Shown one piece after another: positions 55,562 through 64,000 of a stretch of 64,000 nucleotides of DNA. The stretch's first letter is position 1. Every line of letters starts with the position of its first letter. The notes under the pieces were generated by a model, which was not told where the DNA came from, searched no databases, and worked only from the letters and a program-made list of their open reading frames with translations. Position numbers and translations under genes: made by a program. Source of the stretch: Xanthomonas sp. (lineage in GTDB: Bacteria > Pseudomonadota > Gammaproteobacteria > Xanthomonadales > Xanthomonadaceae); the NCBI RefSeq assembly GCF_017163755.1, contig NZ_JAFIWC010000004.1, positions 146,432 through 210,431 on the forward strand, written 5' to 3'.

Positions 55562-58216
55562 ATGAATAGCCGCACCACCACGTTAGCCATCAGCATCATG
55601 GCCGCGCTGTATCTGTCCGGCAATGCGGCTGCGCAGGAAGCGCCCGCCGCCAGCGCCGAGTCGAAGAACGTCCAGGAACTGGACACCATCACCGTCACCG
55701 GCTACCGCGCCTCGCTGGAGAAGAGCCAGACGGTGAAGCGCTCGGCCAACTCGATCGTCGATGCGATCAGCGCCGAGGACATCGGCAAGTTCCCGGACAC
55801 CAACGCGGCCGAGTCGCTGTCGCACCTGCCCGGCATCAGCGTCGACCGCCAGTTCGGCGAAGGCGAGAAGGTCAGCATCAACGGCACCGATCCGGCGCTG
55901 AACCGCGTGCTGCTCAACGGCCAGACCATCGCTTCGGGCGACTGGGGCGGCAACCCGACCGACACCAGCGGGCGCACCTTCAACTACACCCTGCTGTCGC
56001 CGGAAATCATCGGCCTGATGGAGGTCTACAAGACCCCGGAAGCGCGCATCGACGAAGGCTCGATCGGCGGCACCGTGATCGTGCACACCCGCAAGCCGCT
56101 GGACCTGCCCAAGAACACCATCCGCGGCTCGGTCGGCTACAACTACAACGACCGCTCCGAAGAAGGCAACCCGCGCGGCTCGGCGCTGTGGAGCTGGAAG
56201 AACGACGAGGAGACCTTCGGCGCGCTGATCTCGGCCACGCACGACAAGCAGGACCTCGCGCGCGCCGGCATCGAGTTCTTCGGCTACACCACCGGCGCCA
56301 ATATCCCGGGCAGTGCCACTATCACGGGCGACGGAGGTAACGTTACAACCGCCAAGGTGCCGGCCGGCATCAACAGCGCCTTCTTCCAGCAGACCCGCGA
56401 ACGCAGCGGCCTGCAGGGCGCGCTGCAGTGGAAGCCGAACGAGCAGAACGAGTTCAACCTGACCGGCCTGTACATCAAGGGCAAGTACAACAACTTCAGC
56501 GAGTCGCGCTACGTCTGTCCGGCGTGCAACAACGACCTGCAGAAGGTCACCAGCGCCAATGTCGAGAACGGCTATGTCACCTCGGGCACCGTCAGCGATG
56601 GCGCCGCCGGCCAGCCGTACGCCCAGCTCGACACCAACTACCGCCAGAGTGAAGTCACCACCAAGAGCCTGAACCTGCGCCACGACTGGTATGGCGACAA
56701 GTGGGTGTTCACCTCGCAGGCTGGTACCACCAAGGCAACCGGCGGCAAAAGCCCCGAGTACCTGATGAAGTTCCTGCTGCAGGACGGTGGCTACGACTTC
56801 GCATACGACGGCAGCCATACCACGGTCAACTATGCCGATGGCAGCGCGGCGAACTGGGGCCTGCCTTCCACGCCGGCCGGGCTGGCTGCTGGCTCCACCG
56901 ATGCCTCGGCCATGCAAGCAGGCGGCATCTACTACGCCAAGAGCACGGACGAGGAGCAGTACTTCCAGTTCGACGCCTCGCGCGATCTGGACTGGGGCAT
57001 GCTGAACAAGCTCCAGGTCGGCTACAAGTACATCAACCATGAAAATGGCGTGGACGCACGTGGCAACCGCATCAACACCACCGGTGCCGTCTCGCTGACC
57101 GACTTCAGCCCCGGCACCACGCCGAGCGGCTTGTACGACGGCCTGGGCGCCAGTGGCGACCTGACCAACTGGTCCACCGCCAACCTGAACTCGGTAATCG
57201 CCTACCTGCGCTCGCAGCCGCAGGGCCCCTACCGGATCGACTACGGCTCCTCGTTCAACGTCAAGGAGATCACCAGCAACCTCTATGCGCAGCTGAACTT
57301 CGAGTCGGGCAAGTGGCGTGGCAACCTGGGTCTGCGCTATGTCGACACCAAGGACAAGTCGCTGTATTGGCAGAGCAACGACGGTGGCAGCACCTATAAC
57401 CAGGTGCAGCAGACCAAGCAATACTACAAGCCGCTGCCGAGCTTCAACGTCGCCTACGATCTGGACGACAACAAGGTGCTGCGCTTCTCCGCTGCCAAGG
57501 TGATGGCCCGTCCCCGCTACGGCGATCTGGCCGGCTCCTTCACCATCAACAGTACGAACGGCAACCTGACCGCCAGCGGCGGCAACCCGGACCTGGAACC
57601 GTACGAGTCGACCAACTACGACCTGGCCGCGGAGTGGTATTTCGCCCCGTCCAGCATGCTGGCGGCCGAGGTGTTCTACCGCGACATCAGCTCGTACATC
57701 GTCACCACCACCACCCAGCAGCAGTTGACCGATGCGGTAACCGGCGTAAGCGGCCTCTATACGGTGAGCTCGCCGATCAACGCCTCCGATGCCAAGGTCA
57801 AGGGCGCGTCGCTGAACTACCAGCAGGCATTCGGCTACGGCTTCGGCCTGCAGGCGAACTACACCTACGCCGAATCCAGCGGCAGCGACGGCCTGAACCT
57901 GCCGTACCTGTCGCGCAACACCTACAACGTGATCCCGTACTGGGAAAACGGTCCGTGGATGGTGCGGGTGAACTACAGCTACCGCTCCAAGTACTTCACC
58001 CAGATCGGCCGCCTGAACTCGAACATCTTTACCGACGAGTACAAGCAGCTGGACCTGACCGCTTCGTACGAGATCAACGATTGGATGAGCGTGAGCCTGA
58101 GTGCCACCAACCTGCTCGACTCCACGTACTACTGGTACAACGAGGTCAAGTACGCACCGATCGGCATGTACAAGAACGGCCGCGGCTACCAGGCGCAGCT
58201 GAACTTCAAGTTCTGA
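55562..58216 (+). CDS. TonB-dependent receptor (glycan-type), paralogue of the 50436 gene
   Basis: An 884-residue outer-membrane receptor. AGAGG precedes ATG 55562. The signal peptide is TLAISIMAALYLSGNAAA-QE. The plug (ELDTITVTGYRASLEKSQTVKR, SIVDAISAEDIGKFPDTNAAESLSHLPGISVDRQFGEGEKVSI) is nearly identical to that of the upstream receptor. The barrel has diverged more and ends GYQAQLNFKF with terminal Phe. A loop motif CPACNN may form a disulfide. It should import a glycan, plausibly an N-glycan or GlcNAc-containing oligosaccharide. The operator at 55117 and hydrolases just downstream support this. A terminator separates it from the hydrolases. Confidence 0.94.
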   Translation: MNSRTTTLAISIMAALYLSGNAAAQEAPAASAESKNVQELDTITVTGYRASLEKSQTVKRSANSIVDAISAEDIGKFPDTNAAESLSHLPGISVDRQFGEGEKVSINGTDPALNRVLLNGQTIASGDWGGNPTDTSGRTFNYTLLSPEIIGLMEVYKTPEARIDEGSIGGTVIVHTRKPLDLPKNTIRGSVGYNYNDRSEEGNPRGSALWSWKNDEETFGALISATHDKQDLARAGIEFFGYTTGANIPGSATITGDGGNVTTAKVPAGINSAFFQQTRERSGLQGALQWKPNEQNEFNLTGLYIKGKYNNFSESRYVCPACNNDLQKVTSANVENGYVTSGTVSDGAAGQPYAQLDTNYRQSEVTTKSLNLRHDWYGDKWVFTSQAGTTKATGGKSPEYLMKFLLQDGGYDFAYDGSHTTVNYADGSAANWGLPSTPAGLAAGSTDASAMQAGGIYYAKSTDEEQYFQFDASRDLDWGMLNKLQVGYKYINHENGVDARGNRINTTGAVSLTDFSPGTTPSGLYDGLGASGDLTNWSTANLNSVIAYLRSQPQGPYRIDYGSSFNVKEITSNLYAQLNFESGKWRGNLGLRYVDTKDKSLYWQSNDGGSTYNQVQQTKQYYKPLPSFNVAYDLDDNKVLRFSAAKVMARPRYGDLAGSFTINSTNGNLTASGGNPDLEPYESTNYDLAAEWYFAPSSMLAAEVFYRDISSYIVTTTTQQQLTDAVTGVSGLYTVSSPINASDAKVKGASLNYQQAFGYGFGLQANYTYAESSGSDGLNLPYLSRNTYNVIPYWENGPWMVRVNYSYRSKYFTQIGRLNSNIFTDEYKQLDLTASYEINDWMSVSLSATNLLDSTYYWYNEVKYAPIGMYKNGRGYQAQLNFKF

Positions 58217-58225
58217 CGTAGGGCT

Positions 58226-58264
58226 GGCGCGTCACCGACCCTCCACGGTGGCGCGCCTTTTTTT
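58226..58264 (+). terminator. Rho-independent terminator after the second receptor
   Basis: GGCGCGTCACCG at 58226-58237 pairs with CGGTGGCGCGCC at 58246-58257 (one T-G wobble), followed by seven T residues. The glycoside hydrolase operon therefore probably needs its own promoter or read-through. Confidence 0.93.
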
Positions 58265-58300
58265 ACCGGGCCGATCCACGATCCACGCAACGAAGCTACA

Positions 58301-58363
58301 TGCAGGAGCGCCTCCGCGCGCGGCTCGTCCACGGACGCAGTGGCGGCCAGGTCCGCTCCTACA
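58301..58363. repeat. Degenerate REP-like pair
   Basis: TGCAGGAGCG at 58301-58310 and CGCTCCTACA at 58354-58363 are the outer ends of the REP family in inverted orientation; the interior has lost the symmetry. It lies in the leader of the fucosidase gene. Confidence 0.55.
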
Positions 58364-58419
58364 ATCCGCGGTTCCGGGCGCTATCGCCGGCACCGTCTTC
58401 GCCACAGGAGTGCAGTTCC

Positions 58420-60099
58420 ATGACGTCCGAGACCCGCCCCCGCGCGGACCGATCCCGCCACGCCGGAGCTGCACGCAGGACTCTGGCCAATGCGCTTTCC
58501 CTGATTCTGGCGCTGGCGGCATTGCCCGCCTGCGCCGCGGATGCGCCGTCGCCGACCGCGCCCACCGCCACCACGCTCAGTCCCGAACAGCTCGACCAGC
58601 AGTGGCTCCAGGCCACCGCCCAGTACGCGCCCGAACGCGCGCGGCTGGTGCGCCAGGCCGACGCCGGCGCCCGCAACGGCCCGTTCCGCCCGCACTGGGC
58701 ATCGCTGAAGCACTACCGCTCGCCCGGCTGGTACGACAACGCCAAGTTCGGCATTTTCATCCATTGGGGCGTGTTCTCGGTGCCGGCGTTCGGCAACGAG
58801 TGGTATTCGCGCAACATGTACCAGCAAGGCAGCAAGGACTACGCGCACCACATCGAGAAGTACGGCGCGCAGGCCACGTTCGGCTACAAGGACCTGATCC
58901 CGCTGTTCACCGCGCCGAAGTTCGACCCGCAGGGCTGGGCCAAGCTGTTCCGCGCCTCCGGCGCGCGCTACGTGGTGCCGGTGGCCGAGCACCACGACGG
59001 CTTCGCGATGTACGACTCGCAATTGTCCGACTGGACCGCGACCAAGATGGGCCCCAAGCGCGACGTGATCGGCGAGCTGTCCAAGGCGATCCGCGCGCAA
59101 GGCCTGCATTTCGGCCTGTCCTCGCACCGCGCCGAGCACGACTGGTTCTTCGACGGCGGCCGCCACTTCGACTCGGACGTCAACGACCCGCGCTACGCCG
59201 GCCTGTACGGCCCGGCGCAGGTGCGCCTGCCGGGCAAGGACGACGCCGACGTGCACAACGACTGGACGCCGGTGTCGCAGGCCTGGCTGGACGACTGGCT
59301 GGCGCGCACCACCGAGCTGATCGACCGCTACGAGCCGGAGCTGATCTACTTCGACTGGTGGATCGCGCACCCGACCTTCCGCAGCACCCTGCCGACCCTG
59401 CTCTCGTACTACTACAACCAGGGCGCCGCGCGCGGCGACGGGGTGGTGGTGAACTACAAGCTCGGCGCGCTGCCCGAAGGCGCCGGCACGCTGGACATCG
59501 AGCGCGGCCAGCTCACCGGCATCCACCCCACCCACTGGCAGACCGACACCTCGGTCAGCAACGCCTCGTGGGGCTACATCGAGAACGACACCTACAAGAC
59601 CCCGACCTTCATCGTGCACATGCTGGTGGACGTGGTCAGCAAGAACGGCAACCTGATGCTCAACATCGGCCCGCGCGCCGACGGCTCGATCCCCGACACC
59701 GAGCGCGACATCCTGCTGGCGATCGGCAAGTGGCTCAAGACCAACGGCGAAGCGATCTACGACAGCCAGCCGTGGCGGACCTATGGCGAAGGCCCGACCG
59801 AAGTGGTCGGCGGCACCTTCCAGGACACCAAGACCAAGCCCTACACCGCCGAGGACTTCCGCTTCACCACCCGCGACGGCGCGCTGTACGCGATCGAGAT
59901 GGGCTGGCCGGCCGACGGCAAGGCGGTGATCCGCTCGCTCAAGCCCGAAGACCGCGTGCGCGGCGTCACCCTGCTCGGCAACGGCAGGAAGATACCGTTC
60001 GAACAGCGCGCCGACGGCCTGCACCTGAGCCTGCCGGCCAAGCCCGCCGGCGAACACGCCTACGTGTTCCGCATCGACCTGCCCTCCCCCACCCGCTAA
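58420..60099 (+). CDS. Alpha-L-fucosidase (GH29)
   Basis: A 559-residue exported glycoside hydrolase. A long basic start and a hydrophobic segment (LANALSLILALAALPACA-AD) form the signal peptide; the Cys near the cleavage site could make it a lipoprotein. The GH29 barrel starts WYDNAKFGIFIHWGVFSVPAFGNEWYSRNMY, with VPVAEHHDGFAMYDS and LSSHRAEHDWFFDGG. The nucleophile Asp312 lies in ELIYFDWWIAHP. NLMLNIGPRADGSIP is the conserved late strand. It should remove alpha-linked fucose, such as the core or antenna fucose of plant N-glycans. AGGAG precedes the ATG. First gene of the GH29-GH18-GH20 set. Confidence 0.93.
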   Translation: MTSETRPRADRSRHAGAARRTLANALSLILALAALPACAADAPSPTAPTATTLSPEQLDQQWLQATAQYAPERARLVRQADAGARNGPFRPHWASLKHYRSPGWYDNAKFGIFIHWGVFSVPAFGNEWYSRNMYQQGSKDYAHHIEKYGAQATFGYKDLIPLFTAPKFDPQGWAKLFRASGARYVVPVAEHHDGFAMYDSQLSDWTATKMGPKRDVIGELSKAIRAQGLHFGLSSHRAEHDWFFDGGRHFDSDVNDPRYAGLYGPAQVRLPGKDDADVHNDWTPVSQAWLDDWLARTTELIDRYEPELIYFDWWIAHPTFRSTLPTLLSYYYNQGAARGDGVVVNYKLGALPEGAGTLDIERGQLTGIHPTHWQTDTSVSNASWGYIENDTYKTPTFIVHMLVDVVSKNGNLMLNIGPRADGSIPDTERDILLAIGKWLKTNGEAIYDSQPWRTYGEGPTEVVGGTFQDTKTKPYTAEDFRFTTRDGALYAIEMGWPADGKAVIRSLKPEDRVRGVTLLGNGRKIPFEQRADGLHLSLPAKPAGEHAYVFRIDLPSPTR

Positions 60100-60114
60100 C
60101 GGACGCCCTTCCCG

Positions 60115-61170
60115 ATGATGAAGCGATTGACCTGGCTGTTGCTCGCGCTGGCCTTCGCCTGCGCCCCGGCGCTGGCCAAGAACCCGACCGCGCTGTTCTA
60201 TCTGATGAACACGCAGAAATCGACCAACTCGTTCCTGGCCAACGTCGACAAGATCGACGTGGTGGTGCCCACCTGGTACGGCGTGGACCAGAACGGCCTG
60301 GTCAACGGCACCCCCAACCCGTACCTGTACGGCATCGCCAAGCAGAAGAAGCTGCGGGTGATGCCGATCCTGTCGATGACCACCGGCCGCGACGGCTTCC
60401 ACAAGCTGATGCACGACGAGGAGGCGAAGAAGCGCATGATCGCCTCGCTGCTGATCCACGGCAAAAGGCACGGCTACTACGGCTTCCAGTTCGATTTCGA
60501 GAACATCGCCTGGACCGACCGCGACGCCTACACGCTGATGGTCAAGCAGACCGCCGACGCGCTGCACAAGGCCGGCTTCAAGATGTCGGTGGCGGTGGTG
60601 CCGAACGCGCCGGGCTACGGCGAGGGCGGGCAGTTCTCCAAGTGGATGTGGGAATACTGGCGCGGCGCCTACGACCTGAAGGCGCTCGGCCAGGCCGTGG
60701 ACCTGGTCAGCATCATGACCTACGACCAGCACACCCGCTGGACCACGCCCGGCCCGGTGGACGGCATGGTGTGGATGAAGAAGCACCTGGACTACGCGCT
60801 GACCCAGGTGCCGAAGGAGAAGCTGTCGCTGGGCATCGCCACCTACGGCTACCGCTGGTACACCGGCAACCCGGTGAAGGAAGACGGCACCGAAGCGTCG
60901 AACATCTCGGCGACCTACATCGACGCCGACGAATCCTTCCCGCTGGCGATCGAGCAGAACGCCACCGTGCAATGGGACCCGGTCGAGCAGGAATCGTGGT
61001 TCTATTTCTACCGCGACGACATGCGCGAATGGGTGTTCCGCCCGGATGCGCGCAGCTTCCGCGCGCGTTACGACCTGGTGAAGGAATACGGCCTGGAAGG
61101 CTTCAGTTGCTGGGTGCTCGGCGCCGAGGACCCGAAGGTGTGGGACGAATTGCCGGCCGCGTCGCGCTGA
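60115..61170 (+). CDS. GH18 family exported glycosidase, atypical active site
   Basis: A 351-residue protein with a signal peptide (RLTWLLLALAFACAPALA-KN). The GH18 barrel reads PTALFYLMN, DKIDVVVPTWYGVDQNG, LRVMPILSM, GFQFDFENI, MSVAVVPNAPG, LVSIMTYDQH and LSLGIATYGYRWY. The active-site strand is YGFQFDFE rather than DGxDxDxE: the first two Asp are Tyr and Gln, while Asp127 and the catalytic Glu129 remain. This resembles SleL/YaaH-like and some endo-beta-N-acetylglucosaminidases more than chitinases. Release of N-glycans from proteins is a plausible role. The gene begins 15 bp after the fucosidase stop. Confidence 0.9.
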   Translation: MMKRLTWLLLALAFACAPALAKNPTALFYLMNTQKSTNSFLANVDKIDVVVPTWYGVDQNGLVNGTPNPYLYGIAKQKKLRVMPILSMTTGRDGFHKLMHDEEAKKRMIASLLIHGKRHGYYGFQFDFENIAWTDRDAYTLMVKQTADALHKAGFKMSVAVVPNAPGYGEGGQFSKWMWEYWRGAYDLKALGQAVDLVSIMTYDQHTRWTTPGPVDGMVWMKKHLDYALTQVPKEKLSLGIATYGYRWYTGNPVKEDGTEASNISATYIDADESFPLAIEQNATVQWDPVEQESWFYFYRDDMREWVFRPDARSFRARYDLVKEYGLEGFSCWVLGAEDPKVWDELPAASR

Positions 61171-61175
61171 TCTAC

Positions 61176-61442
61176 TAGGGCCTGCTAACGCTATTGGGAT
61201 AGGCCACGCCGTGCTTGGGCGCGTGCGGGGCAAGGAAGAGGGAGGGAGCTTATGCCGATAAGCGACCGAGCGATGACGCCGCACCGTGCGCGCCCAAGCG
61301 CGGCCCTGCGGGTTGCCGTGTCCGGCGCCCAGGCGGCCGCGCGTGGCTTGGACAGGCGGCCAGCCTGCCACGGCGCCACGCACGGCCACCTGGACGCCGG
61401 ACACGACAACGTGGCCTGTCCCAATAGCGTTAGCAGGCCCTA
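61176..61442. mobile_element. MITE-like element with 30-bp terminal inverted repeats
   Basis: The left end at 61178-61207 (GGGCCTGCTAACGCTATTGG ...) and right end at 61411-61440 (... CCAATAGCGTTAGCAGGCCC) are complementary except for one base. Both are flanked by TA (61176-61177 and 61441-61442), as expected for target duplication by Tc1/mariner/IS630-type transposases. The 203-bp interior has no transposase frame, but it holds a second inverted pair (GCTTGGGCGCG and CGCGCCCAAGC). It sits between the GH18 and GH20 genes. Confidence 0.82.
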
Positions 61443-61475
61443 CGATATGTATCTGGACAGCACGAGGTAGACCGA

Positions 61476-63962
61476 ATGACCGAAGTGGGTGCACGCCCCC
61501 GTATGCCGCACTGCCCGACGACCGCCCCGGCGGGCGTCGCGGCGGTTTCCCGCACCCACTGGCTGGGGCTTGCGCTGCTCGCACTCAGCGCATTGCTCGG
61601 CGGTTGCGGGCGCGACGACGTCGCGCCTGCCGACGCCACCAAGCCCGCCGCGGCACCTGCCGCCGCGGCGCCGAAGCCGCCGGCGAGCAATGCACCATTG
61701 CCGCTGATTCCGGCGCCGGCGCGCGCCGAGCGCGGCGACGACACGCTGACCATCGGCGCCGGCAGCACGCTGTCGGTGCCGGTCGACGACCCGGCCGCGA
61801 TGCGCGTGGCGCAGCAACTGGCCACGCTGCTGCAGCGCACCCGCGGCCTGTCGCTGGAAATCCGCAGCGAGCAGATCCCGGCCGGCAACAGCATCCGCCT
61901 GCAGGTCGACCCGAGCACGCCGGTGGAGGCCGCCGAAGGCTACGCGCTGGACGTGGACTCGAGCACCATGCTGATCCACGCGCGCGACGAGCGCGGCCTG
62001 TTCTACGGCGCGATGAGCGCCTGGCAGCTGCTCACGCCCGATGCCGGCAAGGGCGAGGTGCGCGTGCCCGAGGTGCGGATCCGCGACTGGCCGCGCTTCG
62101 GCTGGCGCGGACTGCTGCTGGACGTGGCGCGCCACTTCCACGACCCGGAGACGGTCAAGCGCGTCATCGACGCGATGGCCGAGCACAAGCTCAACGTGCT
62201 GCACCTGCACCTGACCGACGACCAGGGCTGGCGCATCGAGATCAAGCGCTATCCCAAGCTCACCGAGATCGGCGCCTGGCGCACCCCGCCCGGCGCGGGC
62301 ACCCAGGGCGTGCCGGAACGCTACGGCGGCTTCTACACCCAGGAGCAGATCCGCGACCTGGTCGCCTATGCCGCCGCGCGCCACATCACCGTGCTGCCGG
62401 AGCTGGACATGCCCGGGCACGCGCAGGCGGCGGTGGCGGCGTATCCGGAACTGGTCGGCGTGACCGGGCAGCGGCCGAAGGTGTCGGTGGACTGGGGCGT
62501 CAATCCCTACCTGTTCGACACCGACGAGAAGAGCCTGACCTTCATCCAGGGCGTGCTGGACGAAGTGCTGGCGCTGTTCCCCTCGCAGTACATCCACATC
62601 GGCGGCGACGAGGCGGTCAAGGACCAGTGGGAGCGCTCGCCGGCGGTGCGCGCGCAGATGCGCAAGCTCGGGGTCAAGGACGCGCACGCGATGCAGGGCT
62701 GGTTCAACCAGCAGCTGTCCGACTACCTGGCCAAGAACGGCCGGCGCCTGATCGGCTGGGACGAGATCCTCGAAGGCGGCCTGCCGGCGAGCGCGTCGGT
62801 GATGTCCTGGCGCGGCGTCGACGGCGCGGTGACCGCGGCCAAGCAGGGCCACGACGTGGTGCTGGTGCCGGCCGGCTGGCTGTACCTGGACAACCTGCAG
62901 AGCGCGCGCAGCGACGAGCCCAACGGGCGCCTGTCGGTGCTGCCGCTGGCCAAGGTCTACGAGTTCGACCCGGTGCCGGCCGCGCTGAGCGCCGAGGAGG
63001 CCAAGCACGTGCTCGGCACCCAGGCCGCGCTGTGGTCCGAATACATCCCCTCGGCCTGGCACATCGACCACGCGCTGTACCCGCGCCTGGACGCGCTGGC
63101 CGAGGCGGCGTGGTCGCCGATGGCCGCGCGCAGCTGGGACGGCTTCCTGCAGCGCCTGCCGGCGCAGCTCAACCGCTACCGCGCGCGGGGCATCGACTAC
63201 GGCGATGGCGCGTTCGCGCCCGACTTCCAGATCCAGGGCGGCGACAACGCCGCGCTGGACAGCGGCAAGGCCACCGTCGAAATCGGCAACCAGGCCAAAT
63301 TCGGCAGCTTCCGCTACACCACCGACGGCAGCGAACCCACGCTCAAATCGCCGCGCTATGCCGCGCCGTTCGAGGTGACCCTGCCGGCCACGGTGCGCGC
63401 GGCCACCTTCGCCGACGACGGCAGCCTGCTGGCCGCCGCGCGCGGCCGCGTGCTCGACCGCCCCAGCCTGCTCAGCCGCGACACCCAGGGCCTGAGCGCC
63501 TGCGCCGACGGCGGCCTGGGCCTGCGCGTGCCGCTGCTGCCGGACCTGCCCGGCAAGGACGCGCCGGTGTTCAACATCGACCTGTTCACCAGTTGCTGGC
63601 GCTATCCGGCCGCGCGGCTGGACGGCATCGCCCGCCTGCGCGTGGACGCGGCGCGGCTGGCGCGCAATTACGGTTTGGCCCACGACCAGGCCAAGGTCAA
63701 GAAGTACCCGTCCCGGACCGCGCGCGGCGAACTGGAAGTGCGCCTGGACGACTGCAAGGGCAAGCTGCTGGCGCGGATCCCGCTGCCGCGCGGCGACGCC
63801 CTGGGCGAGCAGTTCCCGCTGGAAGCCGCGCTGCCCCCGCACAAGGGCGTCCACGACCTGTGCCTGCGCTACACCTCCCCCATCCGCGGCCCGTACTACG
63901 CCATCGGCGCCGTCCACCTGATCGAAACCACCGCGCAGGCGCCCCCCGCCGCCAAGCGTTGA
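61476..63962 (+). CDS. Beta-N-acetylhexosaminidase lipoprotein (GH20)
   Basis: An 828-residue enzyme. The N terminus ends in a lipobox (SALLGGC, Cys near residue 44), so it is probably lipid-anchored, followed by a proline/alanine linker. A GH20b N-terminal domain covers about 75-195, and the catalytic barrel about 200-560 has RGLLLDVARHF, LHLHLTDDQGWRIEIK, LPELDMPGHA and YIHIGGDEAVKDQW. The catalytic pair is Asp378-Glu379. The C-terminal third carries a chitobiase-like FRYTTDGSEPT module and a beta-sandwich. It removes terminal GlcNAc/GalNAc from glycans. GAGG lies 9 bp before the ATG. The MITE-like element directly upstream may affect its expression. Confidence 0.94.
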   Translation: MTEVGARPRMPHCPTTAPAGVAAVSRTHWLGLALLALSALLGGCGRDDVAPADATKPAAAPAAAAPKPPASNAPLPLIPAPARAERGDDTLTIGAGSTLSVPVDDPAAMRVAQQLATLLQRTRGLSLEIRSEQIPAGNSIRLQVDPSTPVEAAEGYALDVDSSTMLIHARDERGLFYGAMSAWQLLTPDAGKGEVRVPEVRIRDWPRFGWRGLLLDVARHFHDPETVKRVIDAMAEHKLNVLHLHLTDDQGWRIEIKRYPKLTEIGAWRTPPGAGTQGVPERYGGFYTQEQIRDLVAYAAARHITVLPELDMPGHAQAAVAAYPELVGVTGQRPKVSVDWGVNPYLFDTDEKSLTFIQGVLDEVLALFPSQYIHIGGDEAVKDQWERSPAVRAQMRKLGVKDAHAMQGWFNQQLSDYLAKNGRRLIGWDEILEGGLPASASVMSWRGVDGAVTAAKQGHDVVLVPAGWLYLDNLQSARSDEPNGRLSVLPLAKVYEFDPVPAALSAEEAKHVLGTQAALWSEYIPSAWHIDHALYPRLDALAEAAWSPMAARSWDGFLQRLPAQLNRYRARGIDYGDGAFAPDFQIQGGDNAALDSGKATVEIGNQAKFGSFRYTTDGSEPTLKSPRYAAPFEVTLPATVRAATFADDGSLLAAARGRVLDRPSLLSRDTQGLSACADGGLGLRVPLLPDLPGKDAPVFNIDLFTSCWRYPAARLDGIARLRVDAARLARNYGLAHDQAKVKKYPSRTARGELEVRLDDCKGKLLARIPLPRGDALGEQFPLEAALPPHKGVHDLCLRYTSPIRGPYYAIGAVHLIETTAQAPPAAKR

Positions 63963-63982
63963 CCGAACCGGAGAGCCATCGC

Positions 63983-64000
63983 ATGACCCTGTCCCACCGC
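63983..64000 (+). CDS. Start of the next gene (truncated by window edge)
   Basis: An ATG preceded by CCGGAGAG reads MTLSHR before the edge, 20 bp after the GH20 stop. It is probably a further member of the hydrolase operon. Too short to identify. Confidence 0.5.

Overview
The window is dense, high-GC bacterial chromosome with short intergenic gaps. Gene content points to Xanthomonadaceae, most likely Xanthomonas: three TonB-dependent receptors, a GlcNAc/N-glycan hydrolase locus, a metX-metB-hom operon behind an S-box, a KKxA-repeat histone H1-like protein, and TGTAGGAGCGGCTTCAGCCG-type REP elements. The species cannot be fixed from sequence alone. No rRNA, tRNA, CRISPR array, prophage or complete insertion sequence was seen.

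Layout. 1-1.5 kb: YceI - cytochrome b561 - YceI. 1.6-7.8 kb: glutaredoxin-like protein, L-serine dehydratase, a large periplasmic-sensor diguanylate cyclase, and an exported alpha/beta hydrolase. 7.8-10.2 kb: a secreted multidomain chitinase with two operator-like palindromes upstream. 10.3-13.85 kb (minus): metX-metB-hom, with overlapping start/stop codons, behind a SAM-I riboswitch. 13.9-23.8 kb: housekeeping and envelope genes (M23 peptidase, prfC, hemolysin III-like, AsmA-like, CBS protein, glycosyltransferase, mtgA, hslO, and an exported protein of unknown function). 24-27 kb: a TonB-dependent receptor with more relaxed codon use. 27.2-31.9 kb: a divergent TetR regulator and a lipid operon (hydrolase, fadE, hotdog thioesterase). 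31.9-38.2 kb: membrane proteins, a GMC oxidoreductase, an EamA transporter and a beta-lactamase-fold hydrolase. 38.2-41 kb: long gene-free stretches flanking the histone-like gene. 41-49.9 kb: gcvT-gcvH, SPFH/NfeD, mazG-ynfA, nudE-cysQ and bioA-rsmE.

50.4-64 kb is the most interesting part. Two related TonB-dependent receptors flank a glucokinase-family gene, followed by a run of glycoside hydrolases (GH29 fucosidase, GH18, GH20 lipoprotein) that continues past the right edge. A palindrome of consensus TTGACARCGYTGTCAA lies in front of the kinase, in front of the second receptor, twice in front of the distant chitinase, and as a half-site upstream of the first receptor. I infer one regulon for chitin/GlcNAc and plant N-glycan scavenging: extracellular or periplasmic hydrolases release sugars, the receptors import glycans across the outer membrane, and the kinase phosphorylates the released sugar. 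A 267-bp MITE-like element with 30-bp inverted termini and TA flanks sits between the GH18 and GH20 genes.

Intergenic DNA is rich in REP-type palindromes and a 7-bp ACTCGGG repeat family, mostly at gene 3' ends.
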